Positions 6,784-14,435 of a stretch of 16,127 nt of DNA are shown one piece after another. How positions within the stretch are numbered: the first letter of the stretch is position 1; every line of letters starts with the position of its first letter. The stretch comes from Rhodobacteraceae bacterium UBA2776 (GTDB lineage: Bacteria > Pseudomonadota > Alphaproteobacteria > Rhodobacterales > Rhodobacteraceae): positions 1-16,127 of the forward strand of contig DEIK01000075.1 of NCBI GenBank assembly GCA_002352425.1, given 5' to 3'. The position numbers were made by a program, and so were the translations under genes. The notes below the pieces were generated by a model, which saw only the letters and a list, made by a program, of their open reading frames with translations, was not told the DNA's origin and made no database searches.

Positions 6784-8139
6784 CTAGGCGGCGTTGAATT
6801 GGTCGATCATCCCATCCCAAAATGACACATCACAGCGGCGCTCGAAATCTTCCAGTGATATGCCCTGCTGCTCGACCCAAGTGTAATAGGCCAGATTAAA
6901 AATACGCGCGCGCTCAAACCGGCCCAGTTCAACCGTGTGGTCGATGCCAGCCCCAAGGATATGCTGACCGAATGCCTCAGCCGCCTGCACTTGGTCAAAC
7001 CCTTGGGCGAAATATTTGCCTTGGGCGATCGCCATCTCGGTGTGATACATATCGGCGCCATCAGTTGCGACCATCAAAACCACGTCATCTGCACCCAGAT
7101 CATTGTATTTGGCGTATTTGATGGCCCCCAGAATATTGGCAATCGAGGACAGGCCCAGATCGCCAAGCCTGACGATTTGCGCCTGAGACAAGCCGCGGTG
7201 ATCAGACAGATATACGCGGCCCGCCGTCGTGTTGAAAACAAGGTTCAGCCCATCACAAGACGCGTCAGAAACGCCGATGACGAAATCCGTTCCCATGACA
7301 TTGTGGATCAGCGGAACATGCTTATCGCCGATGCCCTGAATATTATGTTCGCCGTAGCCGTTATAAAGCAGCGTTGGGCATTCGAGGGCCTCGATCACGC
7401 CGGTTTGGGTGCCCAGCGTTTCCTTTAGATGATCGCCCGCCGCCAACGTGCCGGCAGAGCCCGTGGCGGCCACAAAAGCGCGCGCCTTCAATGTGTTATC
7501 CGCATTTAGATGGTCGAATATGCGCTGCAAGGCAGGGCCTGTAACGGCGCGGTGAATGATGTAATTCCCGTATTCGCCAAACTGATTCAAGATCAGGTTT
7601 TCGGGATTTTTCGCAAGGTCGTGACAGGCGTCGTATATTTCTTTGACGTTACTTTCGGTGCCCGGCGTGCGGTAAATGTCGTTAGGATCGGTCAGCCAAT
7701 CGAACCTTTCTTTGCTCATCCCCTCGGGCCAAACGGCCCGATGCCGGGTGGCGTCAAACGCCCCGGACATCAACCGTGGAATCAGGCAACCATAAGCGGA
7801 CAGCACCTTATGCGTGTTGATCATCGGAAACCGGTTGCCCAAGGCGACAACAATTTTTGCTTTCACACCGGTCAAAGCTTGCGACAGGACAATATGCTCT
7901 GGCACCGGCACCAGACTGCGCCGGACGGCCCCGTTGTGCCAATGCACCCGAAAAAGGTTGCGAGGATCGGGCGCATTCGGATCGGCATCCGAGATTTCGG
8001 CCATTTTGCGGGCCAGTTTTGCGGGCGGATCGGCAAGATCCGAGATGCGCGGCAAGACAACAGCAGACCCGCGCAGGCTTTTGACTTTGCTGTCATATGC
8101 GTCTTGATCGGTTACAGCGGTTTCCAGCCCAGCAGTCAT
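6784..8139 (-). CDS. Long cysteine-synthase-family PLP protein, apparent loss of the substrate loop
   Basis: A 451-residue fold-type II PLP-dependent protein. The likely Schiff-base lysine is K111 in PMINTHKVLSAYGCL, and the phosphate-binding glycine loop is ATGSAGTLAAGD (about 224-235). GTESNVKEIYD, YNGYGEHNIQGIGDKH and VATDGADMY are typical of a long, little-characterised subfamily. As I recall it, that subfamily has an STGN-containing stretch of about 25 residues between HRAxWP and EGMSxERF. Here WP (to 138) runs directly into EGMSKERF (from 139), at 7728/7723, and no S/T-G-N carboxylate loop is found nearby. An in-frame deletion is inferred, and it would probably abolish activity. Start 8139 is supported by AAAGGA 7 nt upstream. 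The gene is followed without gap by the molybdoenzyme remnant and is divergent from the M20-DpaL-M24 operon. Confidence 0.75.
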   Translation of the reverse strand: MTAGLETAVTDQDAYDSKVKSLRGSAVVLPRISDLADPPAKLARKMAEISDADPNAPDPRNLFRVHWHNGAVRRSLVPVPEHIVLSQALTGVKAKIVVALGNRFPMINTHKVLSAYGCLIPRLMSGAFDATRHRAVWPEGMSKERFDWLTDPNDIYRTPGTESNVKEIYDACHDLAKNPENLILNQFGEYGNYIIHRAVTGPALQRIFDHLNADNTLKARAFVAATGSAGTLAAGDHLKETLGTQTGVIEALECPTLLYNGYGEHNIQGIGDKHVPLIHNVMGTDFVIGVSDASCDGLNLVFNTTAGRVYLSDHRGLSQAQIVRLGDLGLSSIANILGAIKYAKYNDLGADDVVLMVATDGADMYHTEMAIAQGKYFAQGFDQVQAAEAFGQHILGAGIDHTVELGRFERARIFNLAYYTWVEQQGISLEDFERRCDVSFWDGMIDQFNAA

Positions 8140-8452
8140 CTGAATATCCTTTTACATATCATGTGTGACACGCCTCAGATTAGGCAGAATGAAAGAGAGA
8201 ATTGCGCAAGGTCTGATTGAAATGTGAAGAAATTAATCGCCAATGTCACAGATCAGTTCGTCAGTCAGCCGATCCCATGCTAGAGTCAAAGCCGCCAGAG
8301 ACGCGTCCAAGAACCCTTATTGTGGCTGCCCTTTCGGACAACAATCGCAATGTTGCCAATCTGGATGCATTTTCATTGCTATAGGGCGGTTTTTTGATGA
8401 ACATATTCAAACAAATCTCTTAAATTGTGCAGCATTGCCTTGAGGATCAGGA
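8140..8452. promoter_or_regulatory. Divergent intergenic region upstream of the PLP and M20 operons
   Basis: A 313-bp gap between two divergent starts that must hold promoters for both. TGTGACA (8164-8170) and its inverse TGTCACA (8244-8250) lie 80 bp apart and could be a split operator, though a 7-bp match is weak. A 66-codon plus-strand reading frame at 8243-8443 has no signal peptide, domain or good ribosome site, so I do not call it a gene. No regulator gene is seen here. Confidence 0.35.
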
Positions 8453-9604
8453 ATGGATGAGTTTCATAAAAAACTAACGGTGTTGCGCCAGATGTTTCAC
8501 CTTGACCCCGAGCTTGGGTTTCAGGAAGTGCGCACCAAGGCCAAGGTGGCCGGTATGCTGCGCGACTGGGGTTTAGAAGTGCATGAGGGGGTCGGGGTCA
8601 TCGGCGTTCTGCGGGCCGGTGATGGCAACCGCGCCATTGGCCTGAGGGCGGACATGGATGCGCTGCCGATCACGGAGATCAGCACCCATGATTATGTCTC
8701 TGGCACTGCGGGTGTGATGCATGCCTGTGGCCATGACGGCCATATGACCATGCTGTTGGGCGCGGCAGAAACGCTTGCCAAAGATCCTGATTTTGACGGC
8801 ACTGTTGTGTTCATTTTTCAGCCCAATGAGGAACATGGGCTGGGCGCACGCGCGATGATCGACGAAGGCGTGCTAGAGCGGTTCCCGATTGATGAGGTAT
8901 ACGCGATCCACAATCTGCCCGGCGCGCCGGTGGGGCAGCTGTCCACACGGGTCGGCCAAATCTGCGCAAGCGAAAGCCTGTTTCAGATTGAAATTACCGG
9001 CCAGGGGGGGCACGCCTCCATGCCGCATGTCGGCGTCGATGCCATAACTGTTGGCTCCGAAATCGTGCAGGCCTTGCAAACCATCGTGTCACGCAAACTG
9101 GCGCCAAGCGCGGGCGCGGTTGTGTCCGTCACGGAATTTCTGACCGACGGGCAGCGCAATGTGCTCCCAGGACATGCGACGCTTAAGGGTGATGTGCGCG
9201 CGCGTCTGCCGCAAGACCGCAAAAACATCGAACGTTTCATGCGCCAGATCGTAGACGGCGTGGCCGCTGCACACGGGGTTATGGCCCAGATGGGTTTTGA
9301 AACCGAGTTCATCGAAACCCTCAATGCCGAGGCCCCCGTAGATGCGGTGGTGCGGGCCGCGCAGGTGATGGGGCTCGAGACCATCGGCGACCGCGCCCCG
9401 ATGAGTTTTTCCGAAGATTTCGCCCATTTCAGCGCTGCAGTTCCCGGCTGTTTTTTGTTGCTGGGCAATGGAACAACAGGCCCGCATGGCCAACCGCTCC
9501 ATGCGGCTGACTACGATTTTAACGATGCGCTTTTGCCTATCGGTGCGGCCTTTTGGACGCATTTGGTGCGCGCGCGCCTGCCCCTTAGAAAGACCACGAT
9601 ATGA
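8453..9604 (+). CDS. M20 family (amidohydrolase, M20D-type) metallohydrolase
   Basis: A 383-residue two-zinc amidohydrolase of the hippurate hydrolase / N-acyl amino acid hydrolase type, which splits an acyl group from an amino acid nitrogen in the cytoplasm. Metal and catalytic motifs are all present: ADMDALP (66-72), MHACGHDGH (89-97, with Cys92 and His94), NEEHG (125-129, catalytic and ligand Glu), AIHNLPG with His153, SEDFAHF, and a final LHAADYDFND with the last His. Length is normal and no lesion is seen. GAGG lies 7 nt before the ATG. The stop overlaps the next ATG by ATGA, so translation is coupled to the diaminopropionate ammonia-lyase. This suggests that it frees a diamino acid from an N-acyl form. 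The substrate is inferred only from context. Confidence 0.9.
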   Translation: MDEFHKKLTVLRQMFHLDPELGFQEVRTKAKVAGMLRDWGLEVHEGVGVIGVLRAGDGNRAIGLRADMDALPITEISTHDYVSGTAGVMHACGHDGHMTMLLGAAETLAKDPDFDGTVVFIFQPNEEHGLGARAMIDEGVLERFPIDEVYAIHNLPGAPVGQLSTRVGQICASESLFQIEITGQGGHASMPHVGVDAITVGSEIVQALQTIVSRKLAPSAGAVVSVTEFLTDGQRNVLPGHATLKGDVRARLPQDRKNIERFMRQIVDGVAAAHGVMAQMGFETEFIETLNAEAPVDAVVRAAQVMGLETIGDRAPMSFSEDFAHFSAAVPGCFLLLGNGTTGPHGQPLHAADYDFNDALLPIGAAFWTHLVRARLPLRKTTI

Positions 9605-10794
9605 ACAATTTGCTACCCGCAGCTGCACTCGGCCATGTGGCCGCCAACCGCAAAACGGGCGATGCGGCCTTTCGTGTTTTGTTAGAACATGATTTCGCCA
9701 CAGCCCGCGCCGAGATCACCGCATGGGATGGCTACGCGCCAACACCGTTTGTGACCTTGGCCGCTTTGGCCAAAGAAATCGAGGTGACCGAGGTGCTTTA
9801 CAAAGACGAAGGTCCACGTTTCGGGCTTGGCAGCTTTAAGGCATTGGGCGGTTCATACGCCGGACTGCGCGTTCTGCAACGCGAGATTTCCAAAAGGCTG
9901 GGCCACCCGGCGTCATTGGCCGATATCCGCACCGGAAAATATGCCGACGCCTGCGCCGCAATCACACTGGTTTCGGCCACTGACGGCAACCATGGCCGCT
10001 CTTTGGCTTGGGGTTGCAAAAGGTTCGGCGTTCCGTGCCGGATCTATATCCACGCCGAAGTGAGCCAAGGGCGCGCGCTTGCCATGCAAGACCTTGGCGC
10101 AGAGGTGATCCGCATCGAAGGCGACTATGACGCCTCGGTTGTCTTGGCCAAAACCGAGGCACAAGACAACGGCTGGTTCGTCGTGTCTGATACATCCTGG
10201 CCGGGCTATTCACTGCCGCCGCGCGATGTGATGTCCGGCTACGGGGTCATGACGCAGGAGATCTGCGAGGCGCTAGAGCAGGCGCCGACGCATGTGTTCT
10301 TGCAAGGTGGCGTCGGGGGGTTGGCCGCGGGCGTGGTGGCGGGCCTGCGGCACTATTGGGGGGATGCCGCTCCGCGGGTTGTTATCGTCGAACCGGCCCT
10401 GGCGGCCTGCCTGTTTGAAAGCGCCAAAGCGGGGGCGGTGACCAATGTGGCGATTGCCCGGGAAACCTTGATGGCGGGCCTGTCATGTGGGGCGCCCTCG
10501 GCGTTGGCTTGGGAAATATTAGCCGAAGAGGCCAGCGATTTTTTGACAATTCCAGAGGCTCTGGTCGCCCCGAGGGTGCGTTTGTTGGCAACACCGCTGG
10601 GCAGCGACGTGGCGATTGAAGCTGGCGAAAGCGCCATTGCCGGGCTGGCGGCGTTGATAGCTGCGCGGGCTGACCGTGATCTGTCTGATAAACTGGGGTT
10701 GGATGCGCAGTCGCGGGTGTTGCTGATTGGCTCTGAAGGGGTCACAGATGCGGCCATCTTCAACATGATTATGGAGGGCCGTGATGCAGCCTAA
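9601..10794 (+). CDS. dpaL: Diaminopropionate ammonia-lyase
   Basis: A 397-residue fold-type II PLP enzyme matching the YgeX/DpaL family in length and motifs. The family cleaves 2,3-diaminopropionate to pyruvate and two ammonia. The PLP lysine is K80 in GLGSFKALGG; ATDGNHG (126-132) carries an Asp corresponding to the catalytic Asp of the E. coli enzyme, and GGVGGLAAGVVA is the phosphate loop. The C-terminus has the expected LLIGSEGVTD. It overlaps the M20 gene by ATGA and the M24 gene by 11 nt, the middle of a coupled three-gene operon. In E. coli, ygeX also lies beside an M20 gene (ygeY). Activity on a substituted diaminopropionate or on D- and L-forms is possible; family membership is firm. 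Confidence 0.88.
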   Translation: MNNLLPAAALGHVAANRKTGDAAFRVLLEHDFATARAEITAWDGYAPTPFVTLAALAKEIEVTEVLYKDEGPRFGLGSFKALGGSYAGLRVLQREISKRLGHPASLADIRTGKYADACAAITLVSATDGNHGRSLAWGCKRFGVPCRIYIHAEVSQGRALAMQDLGAEVIRIEGDYDASVVLAKTEAQDNGWFVVSDTSWPGYSLPPRDVMSGYGVMTQEICEALEQAPTHVFLQGGVGGLAAGVVAGLRHYWGDAAPRVVIVEPALAACLFESAKAGAVTNVAIARETLMAGLSCGAPSALAWEILAEEASDFLTIPEALVAPRVRLLATPLGSDVAIEAGESAIAGLAALIAARADRDLSDKLGLDAQSRVLLIGSEGVTDAAIFNMIMEGRDAA

Positions 10795-11953
10795 ACCTTT
10801 GATGCGCGGCTTTGCCGATCGGGAATTTGAAATTCGCACAGCCAACGCGCAGGCCCTGATGGCCCAGCAAGGGCTGGCGGGTATCCTTTTGATGAGCGAG
10901 CCGGACGTGCGGTATTTTAGCGGGTTTCAAACGCTGTTTTGGCAAAGCCCGACCCGCCCTTGGTTTTTGTTCGTGCCGGTTGATGCAAAACCGATTGCCG
11001 TGATCCCAGAGATCGGCGCTGCCTTGATGCGCAGCTCTTGGTTGGATGATATCCGCACCTGGAGCGCACCTGCGCCAGACGATGACGGGATCAGTTTATT
11101 GACCGAACTTTTGGCACCACTGTCTGCTAAAAACGCCCGGATCGGGATGATGAAGGGCCATGAAACGTCGCTGCGCATGCCGCTCGGGGATTGGGAACGC
11201 CTGAGGGCACAGCTTTCGGGGCTAGAGATTGCCGATGTCACCGGGTTGGTCCAAGGCCTTCGAATGGTAAAATCCGCCGCCGAGATCGAAAAACTGTCGC
11301 ATATCTGCGCCATCGGGTCGGCCACTTTTGCCCGCGTTCCTGAGATTATTTCAGAGGGTCAGCCGCTTGAAGACGTGTTCCGATCGTTCCGCCGCGAAGC
11401 CCTAGGGCAAGGCGCCGATGATGCGCCTTACGTCGTGGGGGCCGCTGATCAGGGGGGGTATGTCGACGTGATCTCGCCCCCGTCGCGTAGCCCTTTGCGC
11501 AGGGGTGATGTGCTGATGCTTGATACCGGCCTGACGTGGGACGGATATTTCTGCGACTTTGACCGCAATTGGGCCATCGGGCGCGCTGATGATCTGGCGC
11601 GGCGGGCCTATGACGTGTTGTGGCGCGCAACCCAAGCCGGGATCGCAGCCGCGCGTCCGGGCAATACGTGCCGTGATTTGTTCAACGCCATGTCGACGGT
11701 GATATCCGAAATGGATGACAGCGGCGGTGACATCGGGCGTCTGGGGCATGGTCTGGGGATGCAATTGACCGAACAACCCTCGCACGCGCCATTTGACACA
11801 ACAGTTCTGCGTGAAAACATGGTGCTGACACTGGAGCCATCGTTGTCATACGGCGATGGCCAGATGATGGTGCATGAGGAAGACATCGTCGTGGGTGCAG
11901 CGGGCGTGCGGCTTTTGACCACCCGTGCCGCCCCAGAGCTGCCAATGATCTAA
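10784..11953 (+). CDS. M24 family metallohydrolase (Xaa-Pro peptidase/creatinase/ectoine hydrolase type)
   Basis: A 389-residue pita-bread fold protein with a creatinase-type N-terminal domain (about 1-160) and a catalytic C-terminal domain. All five dinuclear-metal ligands are visible: Asp247 (LMLDTG), Asp258 (CDFDRNW), His322 (GRLGHGLGM), Glu351 (LTLEPS) and Glu366 (MVHEEDIVV). It is therefore a metal hydrolase rather than creatinase, which lacks these ligands. Ectoine hydrolase DoeA/EutD belongs to the same family and opens a ring to give an N-acetyl diamino acid. ATG 10784 is preferred because GGAGGG lies 5 nt upstream; a GTG at 10781 is too close. It overlaps dpaL by 11 nt. A role in releasing the substrate of the M20 and DpaL enzymes is inferred from the operon. 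Confidence 0.85.
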   Translation: MQPKPLMRGFADREFEIRTANAQALMAQQGLAGILLMSEPDVRYFSGFQTLFWQSPTRPWFLFVPVDAKPIAVIPEIGAALMRSSWLDDIRTWSAPAPDDDGISLLTELLAPLSAKNARIGMMKGHETSLRMPLGDWERLRAQLSGLEIADVTGLVQGLRMVKSAAEIEKLSHICAIGSATFARVPEIISEGQPLEDVFRSFRREALGQGADDAPYVVGAADQGGYVDVISPPSRSPLRRGDVLMLDTGLTWDGYFCDFDRNWAIGRADDLARRAYDVLWRATQAGIAAARPGNTCRDLFNAMSTVISEMDDSGGDIGRLGHGLGMQLTEQPSHAPFDTTVLRENMVLTLEPSLSYGDGQMMVHEEDIVVGAAGVRLLTTRAAPELPMI

Positions 11954-11959
11954 ACACAG

Positions 11960-11973
11960 CGGCGGTATCGCCG
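11960..11973 (+). terminator. Weak stem-loop after the M24 gene
   Basis: CGGCG (11960-11964) and CGCCG (11969-11973) form a 5-bp stem with a GTAT loop, 6 nt after the M24 stop. Only three T residues follow (GATTTG). It could end the operon weakly or help protect the transcript. Confidence 0.35.
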
Positions 11974-11984
11974 GATTTGAACAT

Positions 11985-12028
11985 CCATTCCCAAACCATT
12001 CCGAAACCCTATACGTCTGCTTCGGAAT
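11985..12028. repeat. 11-bp tandem repeat and 8-bp inverted repeat downstream of the operon
   Basis: CCATTCCCAAA (11985-11995) is followed directly by CCATTCCGAAA (11996-12006), 10 of 11 identical. In addition ATTCCGAA (11998-12005) and TTCGGAAT (12021-12028) are perfect inverted arms around a 15-nt loop. No T-run follows. The remaining 11954-12090 spacer holds no gene I can see. Confidence 0.4.
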
Positions 12029-12090
12029 CTTATCCCGACGAGCAGCGTTGAATTTGTGTGGCATCTAAAGCATCCTAAAGGGAAAGAACC

Positions 12091-12432
12091 GCCTCAGTAT
12101 CAAGCGCACTGGCATCCATGCAACAACGCCGCATTGATTGGCATTATATCGCGCCCGGCAAGCCCCAACAGAACGGGTTCATCGAGAGCTTCAATGGAAA
12201 ACTCAGGGACGAATGTCTAAATGAAACATTGTTTGGCACATTGTGCGATGCTCAAAACATGCTGGAAGAATGGCAAGAAGATTACAGCTGGCGCAGGCCA
12301 CATTCAGCCTTGGGCAACATGACACCCATGGAATTTTTGCAGAGAAGGGCTATGGACAAAATGGCTGCCTAAGACCACAAATTTAACCTCAAGGACTCCG
12401 CGCAAGCTGGAGGGAACTTGGGGCGCAGGTCA
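12091..12432 (+). mobile_element. 5'-truncated IS3-family insertion sequence remnant
   Basis: The segment contains the end of an IS3-type transposase and then about 60 bp of IS tail ending GGGGCGCAGGTCA at 12432. That resembles an IS3-family right end, which finishes in CA after a G-rich run. The left part, including orfA and most of orfB, is missing, and no matching left inverted repeat was found in the preceding 150 bp. The left limit is approximate. It lies between the M24 gene and the broken sensor kinase and may mark the site of a past rearrangement. Confidence 0.7.
12118..12372 (+). pseudogene. IS3-family transposase (OrfB) C-terminal fragment
   Basis: The 84 residues read WHYIAPGKPQQNGFIESFNG, then LRDECLNETLF and RRPHSALGNMTPMEF. 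This is the end of the integrase core of IS3-family OrfB proteins. The catalytic Glu of ESFNG is kept, but the two catalytic Asp residues lie in the missing part, so it cannot work alone. Similar residues may continue about nine codons upstream of the ATG, showing that the ATG is only an internal Met. Confidence 0.88.
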
Positions 12433-12588
12433 CCCTCCCGAAACTTTGAAAGGGCCAAAACGGCCGACTTTTATGCCGCCGCTACTGTGGCCTAGTATTG
12501 CTCCACCGCTTACAACCTGAGCGGACAAATGCTGTCTGAAAAACGGTAACTGTCAGATCATGTCTGAACTACTACACGTTATTCGGAT
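12433..12588. other. Non-coding spacer between IS remnant and kinase gene end
   Basis: No gene is seen in these 156 bp. The only structure found is a direct repeat TGTCTGAA at 12533-12540 and 12561-12568 and a short TCAGA/TCTGA stem near the second copy. Neither has a T-run that would make a good terminator for the kinase gene. It may contain further degraded insertion-sequence DNA, but I cannot show that. Confidence 0.4.
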
Positions 12589-12767
12589 TCAACTGGCCTG
12601 AATGATTGTCGCTTTCTGCCATTCAGCTTCAAGCGCCTGTAACACCAATTCGCCCTCAGTGTGCAGGACTTCGAGTGTCTTTGATGACTTTTCTATCTCG
12701 TTGTTTTTGCACTGAGTTTTCAACAGCTTGGCCAGATACACCAATCTTCGCGCACCAATGAAACCTG
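12589..12767 (-). pseudogene. Out-of-frame end of the kinase HPt domain
   Basis: In the frame next to the kinase frame, the minus strand from 12765 encodes 58 residues, GFIGARRLVYLAKLLKTQC and onward, ending EWQKATIIQAS and TGA at 12591-12589. IGARRLVYLAKLL fits the second half of an HPt domain (LGAxxLxxLAxxLE). Between the HPt His codon (12770-12768) and the Gly of IGA there are 11 nt, where HPt domains such as ArcB have 27. A 16-nt deletion explains both the shortening and the frame change. Confidence 0.7.
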
Positions 12768-14435
12768 ATGCGCCAGTTCGGAGATACCACTAATATCTCC
12801 CTCTTCCCGGCGGGCGCGCATGTCCGACATCAGGTTGGGTAAGGTGCTTTGGAAACTCTGAACGACTTTCTGGCATCGGGTAAATCCCAGATCAGACAGC
12901 AGCTGATTGAGGTCCTGGCGGCTAATAGGTTGGGCCGATTTGCTGTGATCCGAGGTGCCATCTGACACCTTCCCACGCATGACGTAGGACAAGGCGTTGG
13001 CGAGTTCGTATCGCGAGAATGGTTTTTCAAGAAACAGATCAATGCCCACTTGCTGAATTAGTTCGCGACTGTTTGTCGGGATGGCGGCCGTCATGATCAC
13101 AATCGGGATTGATCGCCCGGATTTACGTTCGGCAACGCGCAATGCGCCGACAACATCCAGTCCCGTGTTCTGTCCCAGCCTGTAGTCGGTGATAACGATA
13201 TCGAAATCGGGATACGCCAACGCCGCTTCAGCTTCGGGATAAGAGCGCACCAGCGTCACATGGTTACCCAGTTCTTCCAGGTATGCTTCGATCACGGTGG
13301 CATTCACCGGGTCGTCTTCGACCACCAGAACCCGGTAGTCAGAAGCCCTTCGCCTTTGCGACTTTGGTTCCTTAGCCACTTCGAAGGCGATCGAGAACCC
13401 AAAAATGCTGCCGCCCACCGGGTTGGGGCGATAAGCGATTTCACCGCCAAGAAACTCTACGAGGTGTTTGCAAATCGCAAGCCCCAGCCCACTTCCGCCG
13501 GGGGCGGACGGGCTGTTTTGTTCCCCTTGGGAAAAGGGTTCAAAAAGCGTATCGATAGCCTCTTTCGGCACTCCGGGTCCGGTATCTATGACTTCGAAAC
13601 GCAGTTGCTGCTGACCGTCATTCAGGATGCATTCAGAGGTTACAACAAGGGTAACCATTCCCTGTCCGGCGCATTTCAGAGCGTTGGATAGCAGGTTCAA
13701 AAGCACGTGGTGCAACTTGTGCCCATCGCCTTGAAGGTGCATTGGCACATCTGCGTCAATTTCGCGTATCAGTTTGGGCCGTTGGGCACCCTCGACAAGT
13801 TCCAGAACCTGATAGAGGGCATCACACATGTCGCCCAGATGAAAATCCTGCTCCACAAGTTGCAACGCGTTCGCTTCCGCTTTTGACAGCCCCAATACGT
13901 TTTCGATCACAGCAGAGAGCATCTCTCCTGATGCCTGAATACTGCGCAGCTGCCGGGCTTTGCTGGCTGGAAGCTCTTCGTCTTCCATCAAACGGGTGAG
14001 ACCCAAGATGCTATTAAGCGGGGTGCGGATTTCATGGCTGATCGTGTTCAGAAATACCGATTTTGCCTGATCCGCCGCCCGAGCCGCTTTGATCGCACTC
14101 AGGTAATCGGTGATATCTTGAATAATGATCACGATTCCGGAAAATTTTTCACTAATATCAAGCATTTGCTGGATTGACACATCAAATATCCGCTTGCCGT
14201 TCGGTGTTTCCAATGTGACTGGATCAGAGGAAGACTGACTGGAGGAGAGCAATTTACGCACGATTTCGTGCAAGAACGGGTTATTCAAATCGCCGTAATA
14301 GCCCGCTCCGGGTCTCTCCTCGCCCAACAGCAACCTGTATGCCGCAGCATTTACGTGGGTCGGAGTGTTTTGTAAGTCCAGCAGAATTGCTGGTTCCGCG
14401 ATGCTTTCAAATACGGTGATGTACTTGTTTTTCAT
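12720..14435 (-). CDS. Soluble hybrid histidine kinase (PAS-HisKA-HATPase-REC-HPt), HPt broken
   Basis: A 571-residue reading frame with no membrane segment. A PAS domain occupies about 1-110. HisKA has the phospho-His at H134 (SHEIRTPLN). The ATPase shows N251 in LLNLLSNALK, DTGPGVP (284-290) and GGSGLGLAI (313-321). The receiver shows DD 374-375, phospho-Asp D417 (ITDYRL) and K471 (EKPF). An HPt domain starts near 505 with H556 in SELAHQV, then runs out of frame and ends REDWCIWPSC. The layout is that of ArcB/TorS-type phosphorelay kinases. It follows torA and the TorC-like gene on the same strand, so control of TMAO/DMSO respiration is inferred. The phosphorelay is probably blocked at the HPt step. 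The start overlaps the RsbRD_N gene by 29 nt with a weak ribosome site; the two may once have been one protein. Confidence 0.85.
   Translation of the reverse strand: MKNKYITVFESIAEPAILLDLQNTPTHVNAAAYRLLLGEERPGAGYYGDLNNPFLHEIVRKLLSSSQSSSDPVTLETPNGKRIFDVSIQQMLDISEKFSGIVIIIQDITDYLSAIKAARAADQAKSVFLNTISHEIRTPLNSILGLTRLMEDEELPASKARQLRSIQASGEMLSAVIENVLGLSKAEANALQLVEQDFHLGDMCDALYQVLELVEGAQRPKLIREIDADVPMHLQGDGHKLHHVLLNLLSNALKCAGQGMVTLVVTSECILNDGQQQLRFEVIDTGPGVPKEAIDTLFEPFSQGEQNSPSAPGGSGLGLAICKHLVEFLGGEIAYRPNPVGGSIFGFSIAFEVAKEPKSQRRRASDYRVLVVEDDPVNATVIEAYLEELGNHVTLVRSYPEAEAALAYPDFDIVITDYRLGQNTGLDVVGALRVAERKSGRSIPIVIMTAAIPTNSRELIQQVGIDLFLEKPFSRYELANALSYVMRGKVSDGTSDHSKSAQPISRQDLNQLLSDLGFTRCQKVVQSFQSTLPNLMSDMRARREEGDISGISELAHQVSLVREDWCIWPSC

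Noticed and set aside
8243..8443. A 66-codon plus-strand frame with several Cys in the divergent gap
   Set aside because: No start signal, no known motif, and it lies where promoters of two operons must be; the Cys run looks like chance.
12533..12568. Attachment site or second IS end from the TGTCTGAA direct repeats
   Set aside because: Eight bases at 28-bp spacing in one spacer is too little, and no element is bounded by them.
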